The notes under the pieces are model-generated. The model was not told the origin of the DNA and ran no database searches. It saw nothing but the letters and a program-made list of their open reading frames with translations. Of a stretch of DNA of 31,079 nt, positions 22,852-31,079 are shown piece by piece. The translations under genes were made by a program, and so were the position numbers. Within the stretch, counting starts at the first letter, position 1, and each line of letters starts with the position of its first letter. The stretch comes from an uncultured Flavobacteriia bacterium (GTDB lineage: Bacteria; Bacteroidota; Bacteroidia; Flavobacteriales; Flavobacteriaceae), in assembly GCA_946482495.1 (NCBI GenBank), contig CAMLRV010000004.1:1-31079 (forward strand). Reading direction: 5' to 3'.

Positions 22852-23829
22852 ATGAGAACAATACAGTTTAGAGAAGCAATTGCAGAGGCGATGAGTGAAG
22901 AAATGCGCAGAGATGAATCGGTGTATTTAATGGGTGAAGAAGTTGCTGAATATAATGGAGCTTACAAAGCTTCAAAAGGAATGTTAGATGAATTTGGTCC
23001 AAAAAGAGTTATCGACACACCAATTGCAGAGCTTGGTTTTGCAGGTATTGCCGTAGGTTCTGCCATGAACGGAAACAGACCAATTGTAGAATACATGACG
23101 TTCAATTTCTGTTTAGTTGGAATTGATCAAATTATTAATAACGCTGCAAAAATGCGTCAAATGTCGGCAGGACAATTTCCTATGCCAATGGTTTTCCGTG
23201 GACCAACTGCTTCTGCTGGGCAATTAGGAGCTACACACTCACAAGCATTTGAAAACTGGTTTGCCAATACTCCAGGTTTAAAAGTTGTGGTTCCAAGTAA
23301 TGTTTACGACGCAAAAGGTTTATTAAAAGCTGCTATTAGAGATAACGATCCAGTTATTTTTATGGAATCTGAACAAATGTATGGTGACAAAGGTGAAGTG
23401 CCAGATGGAGAATACATTATTCCATTAGGAGTTGCCGACGTAAAACGTGAAGGAACTGATGTAACAATCGTATCATTTGGAAAAATAATTAAAGAAGCTT
23501 ACACGGCCGCTGATGAATTAGCGAAAGAAGGTATTTCTTGTGAAATCATCGATTTAAGAACGGTTCGTCCTATGGATTATGACGCAATCATTAATTCGGT
23601 TAAAAAAACAAATAGATTAGTAGTTTTAGAAGAAGCATGGCCATTCGCTTCAGTTGCTTCAGAAATTACATATATGGTTCAAGAGCGTGCTTTCGATTAT
23701 TTAGACGCACCTGTTCAACGTATCACAACTGCAGATACACCAGCTCCATACTCTCCAACTTTATTAAAAGAATGGTTGCCAAATAGCGAAGATGTAGTTA
23801 AAGCTGTTAAAAAAGTACTATATAAATAA
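22852..23829 (+). CDS. pdhB: Pyruvate dehydrogenase E1 component, beta subunit
   Basis: The beta subunit of the thiamine-diphosphate E1 that decarboxylates pyruvate. The N-terminus MRTIQFREAIAEAMSEEMRRD and the segments LMGEEVAEYNGAYKASKGML, DTPIAELGFAGIAVGSAM and VRPMDYDAIINSVKKTNRLV are characteristic of E1-beta, and the 325-residue length is normal. The alpha subunit and E2 are not in this window, so pdhB stands apart from them. Branched-chain 2-oxoacid E1-beta is related, but the EEVAEYNGAYK form fits PDH. An intrinsic terminator follows 48 bases after the stop codon. Confidence 0.94.
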   Translation: MRTIQFREAIAEAMSEEMRRDESVYLMGEEVAEYNGAYKASKGMLDEFGPKRVIDTPIAELGFAGIAVGSAMNGNRPIVEYMTFNFCLVGIDQIINNAAKMRQMSAGQFPMPMVFRGPTASAGQLGATHSQAFENWFANTPGLKVVVPSNVYDAKGLLKAAIRDNDPVIFMESEQMYGDKGEVPDGEYIIPLGVADVKREGTDVTIVSFGKIIKEAYTAADELAKEGISCEIIDLRTVRPMDYDAIINSVKKTNRLVVLEEAWPFASVASEITYMVQERAFDYLDAPVQRITTADTPAPYSPTLLKEWLPNSEDVVKAVKKVLYK

Positions 23830-23877
23830 TATTGACTATTTTAGATTCGAAAATTAATCTAAAAAAAAGTATATTTG

Positions 23878-23905
23878 AATCCCGATTATGTCGGGATTTT
23901 TTTTT
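23878..23905 (+). terminator. pdhB terminator
   Basis: AATCCCGA and TCGGGATT (8 bp, loop TTATG) are followed by a nine-base T-run. It lies inside the open-frame extension upstream of the next gene, which shows that extension is not coding. A weaker hairpin, TTTAGATT/AATCTAAA, precedes it. Confidence 0.92.
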
Positions 23906-23918
23906 AATAAATATAATA

Positions 23919-26399
23919 ATGAAAAAACTATTTGCCTTTATATTTTTTATATCAGCCATTGCTTTCTCTCAAACAAAAGTAAGCGGTGTGATTTTAGATG
24001 ATGCCAATCAACCTATTGCCTATGCAACTGTAGCCTTTAAAAATTCTGCTGAAGGTGTTATTGCAGACGAAAATGGAAAATTTTACCTAGAATCTAAAAA
24101 AACATATACTACTTTAACCATTTCCTTTGTTGGTTATAAAAATAAAGATATAGAGCTTTCTGGAGAACATAATTACGATTTGAAAATTGTTTTAGAAAAT
24201 TCTACTGAAATTGCCGAAGTAAAAATTTACGGAGGGAAAACATCTAAAAAAAATAATCCAGCAATTGATATTTTACGCAAAATTTGGGAAAGAAAAAAGA
24301 AAAACGGATTACACCAATTCAAACATTATCAATACGATAAATACGAAAAAATCGAATTTGATATCAACTCTATAGATAGCGCATTTATGAAAAGTAAAAT
24401 TTTCAAAAATGTAGAATTTATTTTTCAACACGTAGATACTTCAGCCATTACAGGTAAAAATTTCTTACCTATTTTCATTAATGAAACCATGAGTAAAGTA
24501 TATGGTGATAACGAAAAAAATAGAACAAAAGACGTACTTCAAGCCAACAAATATTCTGGTTTTGGAAATGCTAATAATGATGGAGTAAACGCATTTTTAA
24601 AAGACTTATACGCCGATTACGACATCTATAATAACTATTTAAAATTCTTCGATAAAGATTTTGTAAGTCCATTATCGAGAACCGGAATTCAAGTTTACAA
24701 CTATGTTTTAGCAGATAGTAGTTTTATCGACAATAAATGGTGTTACAACATTGTTTATTATCCAAGAAGAAAAAACGAATTAACTTTTAAAGGTGATTTT
24801 TGGGTAAATGATTCTACTTATGCTATAAAAAGCATCAACTTAGAAGCCAGTAAAAGCGCCAATATTAACTGGGTTCGCGATATTTATATTGAACAAGAAT
24901 TTGATGTACTAAACGATTCTGTTTTCTTACTGAAACGTGATCACATGATGACCGATTTTGCAGTAACAAAAAAAGAAGGTTCCAAAGGAATGTACGGAAA
25001 AAGAACCACTATGTTCAAAAACCACGTTTTTAACCAACCTCAAGATGATAAATTTTACAGAGAAGATGTCAATACTTTCGACAAAGAAATTTATACCAAA
25101 TCTGAAGATTATTGGGAGCAAAACCGTTTTGAAAGCTTAAATTCTAATGAAAAAGGAATTTATGAAATGCTCGACACGCTTAAAACAGTCCCAAAAATTA
25201 AACGCATTTACAACTTAGTTTCTATTTTAGGAAGTGGTTATATTCAGGTTGGAAAATTTGATATCGGCCCAATTTTCTCCACTTTTGGTTATAATAATGT
25301 GGAAGGTCAACGTATTCGCTTAGGAGGAAGAACGTATTTCGGACCAAACGATCCGTGGAGAATTCAAGGTTATACTGCTTATGGCTTTAAAGACGATAAA
25401 ATGAAATATGGTATCAACGCCAGAGTAATGTTGAATAAGAAAAAAAGGTTTATAGTGTCACTAGGAAACCGCCGAGATGTAGAACAAATTGGCGTAAGTT
25501 TAACCACATCTAACGATGTTTTAGGTAGAAGTTTTGCTTCGTCATCTTTCTTCTCAAGCGGTACAAACAATAAATTAACCAATGTAAACTTAACCAATTT
25601 AGGTTTTGAAATTGAGCCTTTAAAAAATTTAATTTTTGAAAGTAGTTTCTCTTACAGAACGTTGTCTTCAGCCTCACCAGAATTTAATATTGATTATTTT
25701 ACAGACAATACACATACTGTAACCGCAAATAAAGTAACTCAATCGGAAGTTAATTTTCTTATCAACTATACGCCAAAACGTAAAATGGTTGGATATGGAG
25801 TTGACAGAATTGATGTAGATTTAAATTACCCTAGAGTTTTCGTAAGTTATTCTCAAGGATTAAAAGGTGTTTTAAATAGCGATTTCAATTATTCGAAATT
25901 ACAAATGTATTATCGTCAACCTTTATTAATTGGTGGTTTTGGAAGATTATTTACCACTTTAGAAGTGGGTAAAACCTTCGGAACAGTTCCTTTATCTCTG
26001 ATGGGAATTATTCCTGGTAATCAATCATATTTTATTATCGACAATACCTATAATTTATTAAACTATTATGATTTTGTAGCCGATCAATATACTTCACTAC
26101 ATTTAGAACATAATTTCAATGGTAAATTATTCGCCAGAGTTCCTATGTTAAGAAAATTAAATTGGAGAGAAATTATTGGCGCAAAAATGGTTTACGGCTC
26201 TGTTTCCGATGAAAACAAAGCAATTAACGCATCTGGACAAAATTATATCGCTCCAGTTAATGGTTATTATGAATATTCGGCTGGAATCGGAAATATATTC
26301 AAAGTAATGCGTATTGATGCAGCTTGGCGTGGAAGTTATTTCAACATGCCAGAAGCACGAACTTTTACGGTACGTGTTGGTTTTGGTTTCTATTTCTAA
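23919..26399 (+). CDS. DUF5686 protein with carboxypeptidase-like repeat
   Basis: A cell-envelope protein of 826 residues from MKKLFAFIFFISAIAFSQ (signal peptide) at 23919. An open frame from 23832 reads through the pdhB terminator and is rejected. After the signal comes a CarboxypepD_reg-like beta-sandwich (about 20-100: VSGVILDDANQPIAYATVAF, ISFVGYKNKDIEL), typical of the N-terminus of TonB-dependent receptors and related Bacteroidota surface proteins. The remainder is DUF5686, probably an outer-membrane barrel, ending FTVRVGFGFYF with a terminal aromatic. No plug domain is present. The function is unknown. Confidence 0.87.
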   Translation: MKKLFAFIFFISAIAFSQTKVSGVILDDANQPIAYATVAFKNSAEGVIADENGKFYLESKKTYTTLTISFVGYKNKDIELSGEHNYDLKIVLENSTEIAEVKIYGGKTSKKNNPAIDILRKIWERKKKNGLHQFKHYQYDKYEKIEFDINSIDSAFMKSKIFKNVEFIFQHVDTSAITGKNFLPIFINETMSKVYGDNEKNRTKDVLQANKYSGFGNANNDGVNAFLKDLYADYDIYNNYLKFFDKDFVSPLSRTGIQVYNYVLADSSFIDNKWCYNIVYYPRRKNELTFKGDFWVNDSTYAIKSINLEASKSANINWVRDIYIEQEFDVLNDSVFLLKRDHMMTDFAVTKKEGSKGMYGKRTTMFKNHVFNQPQDDKFYREDVNTFDKEIYTKSEDYWEQNRFESLNSNEKGIYEMLDTLKTVPKIKRIYNLVSILGSGYIQVGKFDIGPIFSTFGYNNVEGQRIRLGGRTYFGPNDPWRIQGYTAYGFKDDKMKYGINARVMLNKKKRFIVSLGNRRDVEQIGVSLTTSNDVLGRSFASSSFFSSGTNNKLTNVNLTNLGFEIEPLKNLIFESSFSYRTLSSASPEFNIDYFTDNTHTVTANKVTQSEVNFLINYTPKRKMVGYGVDRIDVDLNYPRVFVSYSQGLKGVLNSDFNYSKLQMYYRQPLLIGGFGRLFTTLEVGKTFGTVPLSLMGIIPGNQSYFIIDNTYNLLNYYDFVADQYTSLHLEHNFNGKLFARVPMLRKLNWREIIGAKMVYGSVSDENKAINASGQNYIAPVNGYYEYSAGIGNIFKVMRIDAAWRGSYFNMPEARTFTVRVGFGFYF

Positions 26400-26459
26400 T
26401 AAGCATAAAAATTGGTTTCATAAAAACTAAACTTCGCGTCTTTCGCTATATCTTTTTAT

Positions 26460-26503
26460 TTCGTTGCCTTCGACAAGCTCATTGTGACACCTCAGGCAAC
26501 GAA
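26460..26503 (+). repeat. Dispersed repeat family 2, copy B, inside a hairpin
   Basis: The sequence complementary to TGTCACAATGAGCTTGTCGA plus AG (26489-26468) matches the repeat at 18712-18733 with two mismatches. Here it is bracketed by a perfect 9-bp inverted repeat, TTCGTTGCC (26460-26468) and GGCAACGAA (26495-26503). The surrounding 209-base gap has no supported gene. Confidence 0.65.
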
Positions 26504-26608
26504 TCAAAAAGGATGTCGCTACAACCACGGCTAATAATTATTTGTAGTTCTTCGAAAAAAAAATCTTTTTTTAAATCCCTTCAATCTGCGTGAAATAAAA
26601 TCATAAAA

Positions 26609-27199
26609 ATGCTATCCGATTTAACCGAAATACTACAACTCGAACCCAAGTTTCAAGAAATTATTGACAACTATGGAAATCCGAATATAACCACTCGCCC
26701 ATCTGGTTTTATAGCACTTTCTCAATTAATTTTAGAGCAACAAGTTTCTATTGCTTCAGCAAAAGCTTGTTATGATAAAATTGAAAGTTACCTAAATGGT
26801 TTCACACCAAAATTATTACTTGAAGCTTCTGATGAAGAATTAAAATCTTGTGGTGTATCTCGACAAAAAATAAGTTATATCAAAAACCTAGCTCTTTGTA
26901 TTGAAGAAAATAAAATTAATTTAGAAAGTTTCCATTCGAAATCAGAAAATGAGGTATATGCCGAACTAATTCAACTAAAAGGGATTGGTAAATGGACTGC
27001 TCAAGTATACTTAATGTTTTGTTTAGAAAAGAAAGATGTTTTTCCTATCGGAGATATTGCAGTACAACATACCATGCGCGAACTTTTCCAAACTGAAACC
27101 TTAGAAGAAATGGAAACTCATGCGAATAATTGGAAACCATATCGTTCCTTGGCCACCTATTTGTTATGGCATCATTATCTAAGAAAAAGAAATCGTTAA
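26609..27199 (+). CDS. DNA-3-methyladenine glycosylase, AlkA-like
   Basis: A base-excision repair glycosylase of the HhH-GPD superfamily, 196 residues. The helix-hairpin-helix is LKGIGKWTA (123-131), and the catalytic aspartate is D149 in FPIGDIAVQ. The region IALSQLILEQQVSIASAKACYDKI (35-58) is typical of the AlkA/Mag family, as is SRQKISYIKNLA. It lacks the N-terminal domain of E. coli AlkA, like the short yeast Mag1-type enzymes, and lacks the four-cysteine iron-sulfur cluster of MutY/Nth. It would remove alkylated purines. No TAnnTTTG promoter is obvious upstream. Confidence 0.9.
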   Translation: MLSDLTEILQLEPKFQEIIDNYGNPNITTRPSGFIALSQLILEQQVSIASAKACYDKIESYLNGFTPKLLLEASDEELKSCGVSRQKISYIKNLALCIEENKINLESFHSKSENEVYAELIQLKGIGKWTAQVYLMFCLEKKDVFPIGDIAVQHTMRELFQTETLEEMETHANNWKPYRSLATYLLWHHYLRKRNR

Positions 27200-27248
27200 T
27201 TTTTCAAAAAAACTTCCAACTTCCAACATCCAACTCCTAACTTTTCCC
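27200..27248 (+). repeat. 7-bp periodic tract between alkA-like gene and ppa
   Basis: Seven heptamers fill the gap exactly from the base after the stop codon (27199) to the base before the ppa -7 element (27249): TTTTTCA, AAAAAAC, TTCCAAC, TTCCAAC, ATCCAAC, TCCTAAC, TTTTCCC. The TTCCAAC unit resembles AGCTTCC/AACTT units near cysD. Confidence 0.75.
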
Positions 27249-27256
27249 TACCTTTG
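27249..27256 (+). promoter_or_regulatory. ppa -7 promoter element
   Basis: TACCTTTG followed by GCGCCC matches the Bacteroidota -7 consensus, 20 bases before the ppa ATG. The -33 position falls in the heptamer tract and has no TTTG. Confidence 0.6.
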
Positions 27257-27276
27257 CGCCCGAAAAATAAATAAAA

Positions 27277-27807
27277 ATGACAGCAGACAAAATAACAACG
27301 TTTGATGTTTTGGTAGAAATTCCAAGAGGAAGCCGAAACAAATATGAGTATGATTTCGATTTAAAAAGAATGCGTTTCGATAGAATGTTATTCTCTTCAA
27401 TGATGTATCCAGCAGATTACGGATTCATTCCAGAAACTTTAGCTTTAGATGGGGACCCATTAGATGTTTTAGTATTAGTTACTAAACCAACTTTCCCAGG
27501 ATGTGTTATCGAAGTAAAACCAATTGGTGTATTCCACATGGCAGACGATAAAGGTCCAGATGAAAAAGTAATTTGTGTACCCGTTTCTGATCCAATTTGG
27601 AATAAATTAGAAGATTTATCTGATATGAACCCGCACTTAGTAAAAGAAATTGAACACTTTTTCCAAGTTTACAAGGACCTAGAAAACAAACAAGTTGATG
27701 TTGAAGGATGGGGTGATGTAAACGAGGCTCGTGAAATCATTAAAGCTTGTACAGATCGTTTTGACGCATTAGAAAATAAACCAGAAGGATTATTTAGTAT
27801 TAAATAA
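27277..27807 (+). CDS. ppa: Inorganic pyrophosphatase, family I
   Basis: A soluble Mg-dependent enzyme hydrolysing pyrophosphate, which pulls forward biosynthetic reactions such as those of CysD/N and MetK encoded earlier in the window. Active-site features are EIPRGSRNKYEYD (14-26) and the signature DGDPLDVLVL (58-67) with D58, D60 and D63 as metal ligands, plus a later D-K cluster (ADDKGPDEKV). The length of 176 residues is the bacterial norm. It is followed by a strong terminator, then by the membrane pyrophosphatase. Confidence 0.97.
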   Translation: MTADKITTFDVLVEIPRGSRNKYEYDFDLKRMRFDRMLFSSMMYPADYGFIPETLALDGDPLDVLVLVTKPTFPGCVIEVKPIGVFHMADDKGPDEKVICVPVSDPIWNKLEDLSDMNPHLVKEIEHFFQVYKDLENKQVDVEGWGDVNEAREIIKACTDRFDALENKPEGLFSIK

Positions 27808-27828
27808 TAACTTTTCAATAAATTCTTT

Positions 27829-27865
27829 AAAAAAGGCAATTATCATTAGGATAATTGCCTTTTTT
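27829..27865 (+). terminator. ppa terminator
   Basis: A 16-base arm ending GGCAATTATC (27829-27844) pairs with GATAATTGCCTTTTTT (27850-27865) across a 5-base loop; the T-run completes an intrinsic terminator. Confidence 0.92.
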
Positions 27866-27868
27866 GTT

Positions 27869-27876
27869 TATTTTTG
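27869..27876 (+). promoter_or_regulatory. Probable -7 element for hppA
   Basis: TATTTTTG matches TAnnTTTG, 43 bases before the hppA ATG. The -33 position would fall within the ppa terminator stem and has no TTTG, so support is partial. Confidence 0.4.
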
Positions 27877-27919
27877 TTAAAACGAATTAAAATTAACCAT
27901 TAACTATTTACTAAAAACT

Positions 27920-30559
27920 ATGAATGATTTTATGATCTACTTGCCTATTGCAATGGCAATTTTAGGATTGCTGTTTATGGCAATGAAACGTGCTTGGGTT
28001 TTAAAACAAGATGCCGGTGACGGTAAAATGAAAGAAATTTCAGATTATATTTACGAAGGTGCCTTAGCTTTCTTAAAAGCAGAATACCGATTATTAACCA
28101 TATTTGTTTTAATTGCAAGTGTAGCTTTAGCCGGAATTACTTTTCTTCCAGGAGTTAAAACACATTTGTTAATTGTAGTTGCATTTATTTTCGGAGCTAT
28201 TTTTTCGGCTTTAGCTGGAAATATGGGAATGAAAATCGCCACAAAAACAAATGTTCGTACTACTCAAGCAGCTCGCTCTAGCTTACCACAAGCATTAAAC
28301 GTTTCATTCGGTGGTGTAACTGTAATGGGATTAGGTGTAGCTGGTTTAGCCGTTTTAGGTTTAACAGGTTTCTTCATATTTTTCTATCACCAATTTATGG
28401 GTGGCGTTTGGACAGATACGGATGGCATGACTATCGTTTTAGAAACATTAGCAGGATTTTCATTAGGTGCTGAATCTATCGCATTATTCGCGCGTGTCGG
28501 TGGTGGTATTTACACAAAAGCTGCCGATGTAGGTGCCGATTTAGTAGGTAAAGTTGAAGCTGGAATCCCAGAAGACGATCCTCGTAATCCAGCAACAATT
28601 GCAGATAACGTAGGTGATAATGTAGGTGATGTTGCCGGAATGGGTGCCGATTTATTCGGTTCATATGTAGCAACAGTTTTAGCCGCAATGGTTTTAGGTA
28701 ATTATGTAATTAAAGATATGGGTGGTAAAATTGACGACGCTTTTGGCGGAATCGGACCAATTTTATTACCAATGACTATTGCTGGATTTGGAATTTTATT
28801 CTCTATCGTTGGTACAATGTTAGTTAAAATTTCTAGCGATGATGCTAAAGAAGCTCAAGTACAAAAAGCATTAAACATTGGAAACTGGGTTTCTATTGTA
28901 TTAACAGCAGTTTCTTGTTTCTTCTTAGTACAATATATGTTACCAGAAGTAATGACTATGGAATACTTTGGTGAAGGCGCACAAAAAATCTCTTCAATGC
29001 GCGTATTTTATGCTACGTTAATTGGATTATTTGTTGGCGGAGCTATTTCATCCGTAACAGAATATTACACAGGTTTAGGTACAAAACCAGTATTAGCCAT
29101 CGTGCAAAAATCATCAACTGGTGCTGGAACGAACGTAATTGCTGGTTTAGCAACAGGTATGATTTCAACTTTCCCAACTGTTTTATTATTCGGAGCAGCT
29201 ATTTGGGCAACGTATGCTTTAGCTGGATTTTACGGAGTAGCTTTAGCGGCTTCAGCAATGATGGCAACTACAGCTATGCAGTTAGCAATTGACGCCTTCG
29301 GACCGATTTCTGATAATGCAGGAGGTATCGCTGAAATGAGTGAATTACCAAAAGAAGTTCGTACACGTACCGATATTTTAGACTCTGTAGGAAACACAAC
29401 TGCTGCAACAGGTAAAGGTTTTGCTATTGCTTCTGCTGCTTTAACATCTTTAGCTTTATTCGCGGCTTATGTAACATTCACTGGAATTAACGGAATTAAT
29501 ATTTTCAAAGCGCCAGTTTTAGCAATGTTATTTATTGGTGGAATGATTCCTGTAGTATTCTCAGCCTTAGCAATGAATTCAGTAGGAAAAGCCGCAATGG
29601 ATATGGTATATGAAGTACGTCGCCAATTCAAAGAAATTCCAGGAATTATGGAAGGAACTGGAAAACCAGAATATGGAAAATGTGTGGAAATTTCAACAAA
29701 AGCAGCTTTACGTGAAATGATGTTACCAGGAATTTTAACTATCGGTTTCCCAATCGCAATCGTATTATTAGGTAAATTAGTTTACGGAGATAACAACCAA
29801 TTAATAGCCGAAATGCTAGGTGGTTATATGGCTGGAGTTACAGTTTCGGGTGTACTTTGGGCAGTTTTCCAAAACAACGCTGGGGGTGCTTGGGATAACG
29901 CTAAAAAATCATTTGAAGCAGGAGTTGAAATTAACGGTGAAATGACTTATAAAGGTTCTGACGCACACAAAGCGGCAGTAACTGGAGATACAGTTGGAGA
30001 TCCTTTCAAAGATACGTCTGGACCATCAATGAACATCTTAATCAAATTAACATGTTTAATTGGTTTAGTAATTGCTCCAATCTTAGGAAGCGGACATTCA
30101 AATGGAGATCATAAAATGGGTTCTTGTTGCACTGAAAGTAAAACAGAAATGGTTTGCAAAGATGGTAAATGTGATTTATCGAAATGTGCTACAATGACAA
30201 AAGAGGAATGTGCAAAAATGTGTGATGACATGGGTTGTTCTCAAGAATGTAAAGATCAATGTATGTCGCAATACGATGAAAACGGTAAATATATTGGAGA
30301 TGCACATGTTCACGGACCAAATTGCAACAACGGTCATGACGCAGATTATGACAAACGTCATGAAGATCATAGTGAAGTGGTAACCCAACAAGAAGAGCAA
30401 AAAATCCAAATTAAGAGAGAAAGCTTAAAAAATGGTAAAGAAAAAGCAATTGTGACTATAACTTCTGTTGTAGACGGCAAAGAAACTAAAACAGAAAAAG
30501 TTTTCGAAGGAACTGCAAAAGAAGTAGATGCAAAAATTGCTGCACTAGATCAAAAATAA
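27920..30559 (+). CDS. hppA: Membrane ion-pumping pyrophosphatase with Cys-rich tail
   Basis: Integral-membrane pyrophosphatase coupling PPi hydrolysis to H+ (or Na+) transport, with about 16 membrane segments up to residue 724. Catalytic motifs are [20 protein letters not shown] (203-222), [15 protein letters not shown] (223-237), [15 protein letters not shown] (459-473) and [17 protein letters not shown] (689-705). [10 protein letters not shown] (491-500) has Ala rather than Lys at the diagnostic position, which points to the K+-dependent group. Ion specificity is not decided. The tail 725-879 is unusual: 11 cysteines (736, 737, 746, 751, 756, 764, 768, 773, 777, 781, 802), then a His/Asp-rich stretch (about 795-818) and a charged domain. 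Canonical members end near the last helix. Confidence 0.95.
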   Translation: MNDFMIYLPIAMAILGLLFMAMKRAWVLKQDAGDGKMKEISDYIYEGALAFLKAEYRLLTIFVLIASVALAGITFLPGVKTHLLIVVAFIFGAIFSALAGNMGMKIATKTNVRTTQAARSSLPQALNVSFGGVTVMGLGVAGLAVLGLTGFFIFFYHQFMGGVWTDTDGMTIVLETLAGFSLGAESIALFARVGGGIYTKAADVGADLVGKVEAGIPEDDPRNPATIADNVGDNVGDVAGMGADLFGSYVATVLAAMVLGNYVIKDMGGKIDDAFGGIGPILLPMTIAGFGILFSIVGTMLVKISSDDAKEAQVQKALNIGNWVSIVLTAVSCFFLVQYMLPEVMTMEYFGEGAQKISSMRVFYATLIGLFVGGAISSVTEYYTGLGTKPVLAIVQKSSTGAGTNVIAGLATGMISTFPTVLLFGAAIWATYALAGFYGVALAASAMMATTAMQLAIDAFGPISDNAGGIAEMSELPKEVRTRTDILDSVGNTTAATGKGFAIASAALTSLALFAAYVTFTGINGINIFKAPVLAMLFIGGMIPVVFSALAMNSVGKAAMDMVYEVRRQFKEIPGIMEGTGKPEYGKCVEISTKAALREMMLPGILTIGFPIAIVLLGKLVYGDNNQLIAEMLGGYMAGVTVSGVLWAVFQNNAGGAWDNAKKSFEAGVEINGEMTYKGSDAHKAAVTGDTVGDPFKDTSGPSMNILIKLTCLIGLVIAPILGSGHSNGDHKMGSCCTESKTEMVCKDGKCDLSKCATMTKEECAKMCDDMGCSQECKDQCMSQYDENGKYIGDAHVHGPNCNNGHDADYDKRHEDHSEVVTQQEEQKIQIKRESLKNGKEKAIVTITSVVDGKETKTEKVFEGTAKEVDAKIAALDQK

Positions 30560-30578
30560 TTTATTAGAATAGATTTTT

Positions 30579-30608
30579 AAAAGCCTCACCATTTGTGAGG
30601 CTTTTTTT
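30579..30608 (+). terminator. hppA terminator
   Basis: AAAAGCCTCAC pairs with GTGAGGCTTTT (11 bp, 5-base loop), followed by further Ts, 20 bases after the hppA stop. Confidence 0.93.
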
Positions 30609-30642
30609 GTATTTTTAGCCAACCAACTAACACACTACTACA

Positions 30643-31079
30643 ATGCTTAAAAAGTGCTTACTACTACTTTTATTTGTTCATCTTTCCTATGCACAAAAGG
30701 AATTGGCTTTAATTCCGAAACCTTCTGAAATTAAATTAGGGAAAGGAAATTTCGAGATAAACGAAAACACTAAAATTTTACTAACAACATCAGAATTTAA
30801 AAAAGAAACAGATTTATTTAATCAGTTTTTAATAACGAATTATGGCTTCGAATTACAAATTATAAATAATTCAAAAAGCCCAATCAACACCATTGAAATT
30901 CAAAAACACAACGACTCAGAAAAACAATTAGATTATTACAAACTGAGTGTTTCTCCTTCACAAATTCAAATTTCTTCTAAAGGAAATACTGGAATTTTTT
31001 ATGCATTTCAAACCTTACAACAACTTTTACCTATTCAAAAAAGCAAAACATTATCTATTTCTTCAGTAGAAATTTCCGA
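30643..31079 (+). CDS. Beta-N-acetylhexosaminidase (GH20), 3' end outside window
   Basis: The first 145 codons of an exported protein, starting MLKKCLLLLLFVHLSYAQ (signal peptide). The following ALIPKPSEIKLGKGNFEINE and, near the end, GIFYAFQTLQQLLP (about residues 117-130) are typical of the N-terminal GH20b domain that precedes the GH20 catalytic barrel in Bacteroidota hexosaminidases acting on chitin-like or glycan N-acetylglucosamine. The catalytic Asp-Glu pair is beyond the window, so the call rests on this domain. A weak -7-like TATTTTTA lies upstream. Confidence 0.82.
   Translation, partial: MLKKCLLLLLFVHLSYAQKELALIPKPSEIKLGKGNFEINENTKILLTTSEFKKETDLFNQFLITNYGFELQIINNSKSPINTIEIQKHNDSEKQLDYYKLSVSPSQIQISSKGNTGIFYAFQTLQQLLPIQKSKTLSISSVEIS

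Noticed and set aside
23832..23918. Longer N-terminus for the DUF5686 protein
   Set aside because: It would translate the pdhB terminator hairpin and bury the signal peptide that begins at 23919.
26324..26593. 89-residue plus-strand frame after the DUF5686 gene
   Set aside because: Overlaps the end of the real gene and then reads through the repeat hairpin; no recognisable protein.
1..31079. tRNA, rRNA, CRISPR array, transposase, prophage or toxin-antitoxin locus
   Set aside because: No cloverleaf, regularly spaced repeats with spacers, or corresponding proteins were seen; the YwqK-like MORN repeats alone do not make a toxin-antitoxin pair.

Overview
The window is a low-GC chromosomal segment from a member of the Bacteroidota, most likely a Flavobacterium-like member of the Flavobacteriaceae. 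The evidence is the Bacteroidota-type promoters (TAnnTTTG with an upstream TTTG), a PorT/SprT protein of the type IX secretion system, a TamL-type lipoprotein BamA homologue, a DUF5686 protein with a carboxypeptidase-like repeat, a fungal-like cystathionine gamma-synthase and a membrane pyrophosphatase. There are no tRNA or rRNA genes, CRISPR arrays, prophages or insertion sequences. Apart from intergenic repeats this is core-metabolism DNA.

Region 1 (1-8377) is a sulfur-assimilation and methionine block and is the most interesting part. On the minus strand, reading right to left, one operon encodes two trans-sulfuration PLP enzymes (6499-3849). A second encodes APS reductase CysH, sulfate adenylyltransferase CysD and CysN, and a truncated serine acetyltransferase (3390-1). 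Divergent from these, on the plus strand, is metK. The non-coding gaps are dense with regulation. A Met-rich leader peptide (six internal Met codons, MMMQMMM) is followed by an intrinsic terminator ahead of the methionine operon. Two Cys-rich leader peptides (MCCCM, then CCAC), each followed by its own terminator, sit in series ahead of cysH. In all three, a segment inside the 3' part of the leader ORF is complementary to the 5' arm of the terminator, which is the layout of ribosome-mediated attenuation. metK has a SAM-II-like aptamer in its leader. The methionine and cysteine promoters share paired TAGA-N7-TCTA boxes exactly 30 bp apart, the first overlapping the -7 element in the same register. 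The block therefore appears to sense Cys-tRNA, Met-tRNA and SAM separately, under a common operator.

Region 2 (8380-13019) is minus strand: accD and fbaA (fatty acid synthesis and glycolysis/gluconeogenesis), then tamL (outer membrane). AccD lacks all four zinc-finger cysteines. Region 3 (13096-22601) starts with a TrmH-family rRNA methyltransferase on the plus strand. A long minus-strand series follows: etfB-etfA, then bifunctional nuclease, nucleoside-type MFS transporter, thyA, MORN/TonB protein, PHB-depolymerase-like esterase, folA, ubiE/menG and porT. thyA and folA are functionally linked.

Region 4 (22852-31079) is plus strand: pdhB, a DUF5686 outer-membrane protein, an AlkA-like glycosylase, soluble inorganic pyrophosphatase, membrane pyrophosphatase hppA with an unusual 11-cysteine C-terminal tail, and the 5' end of a GH20 hexosaminidase gene.

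Across the window, six short tracts with a strict 7-bp period touch the stop codons of six genes. Two families of longer dispersed repeats occur, each in two copies.
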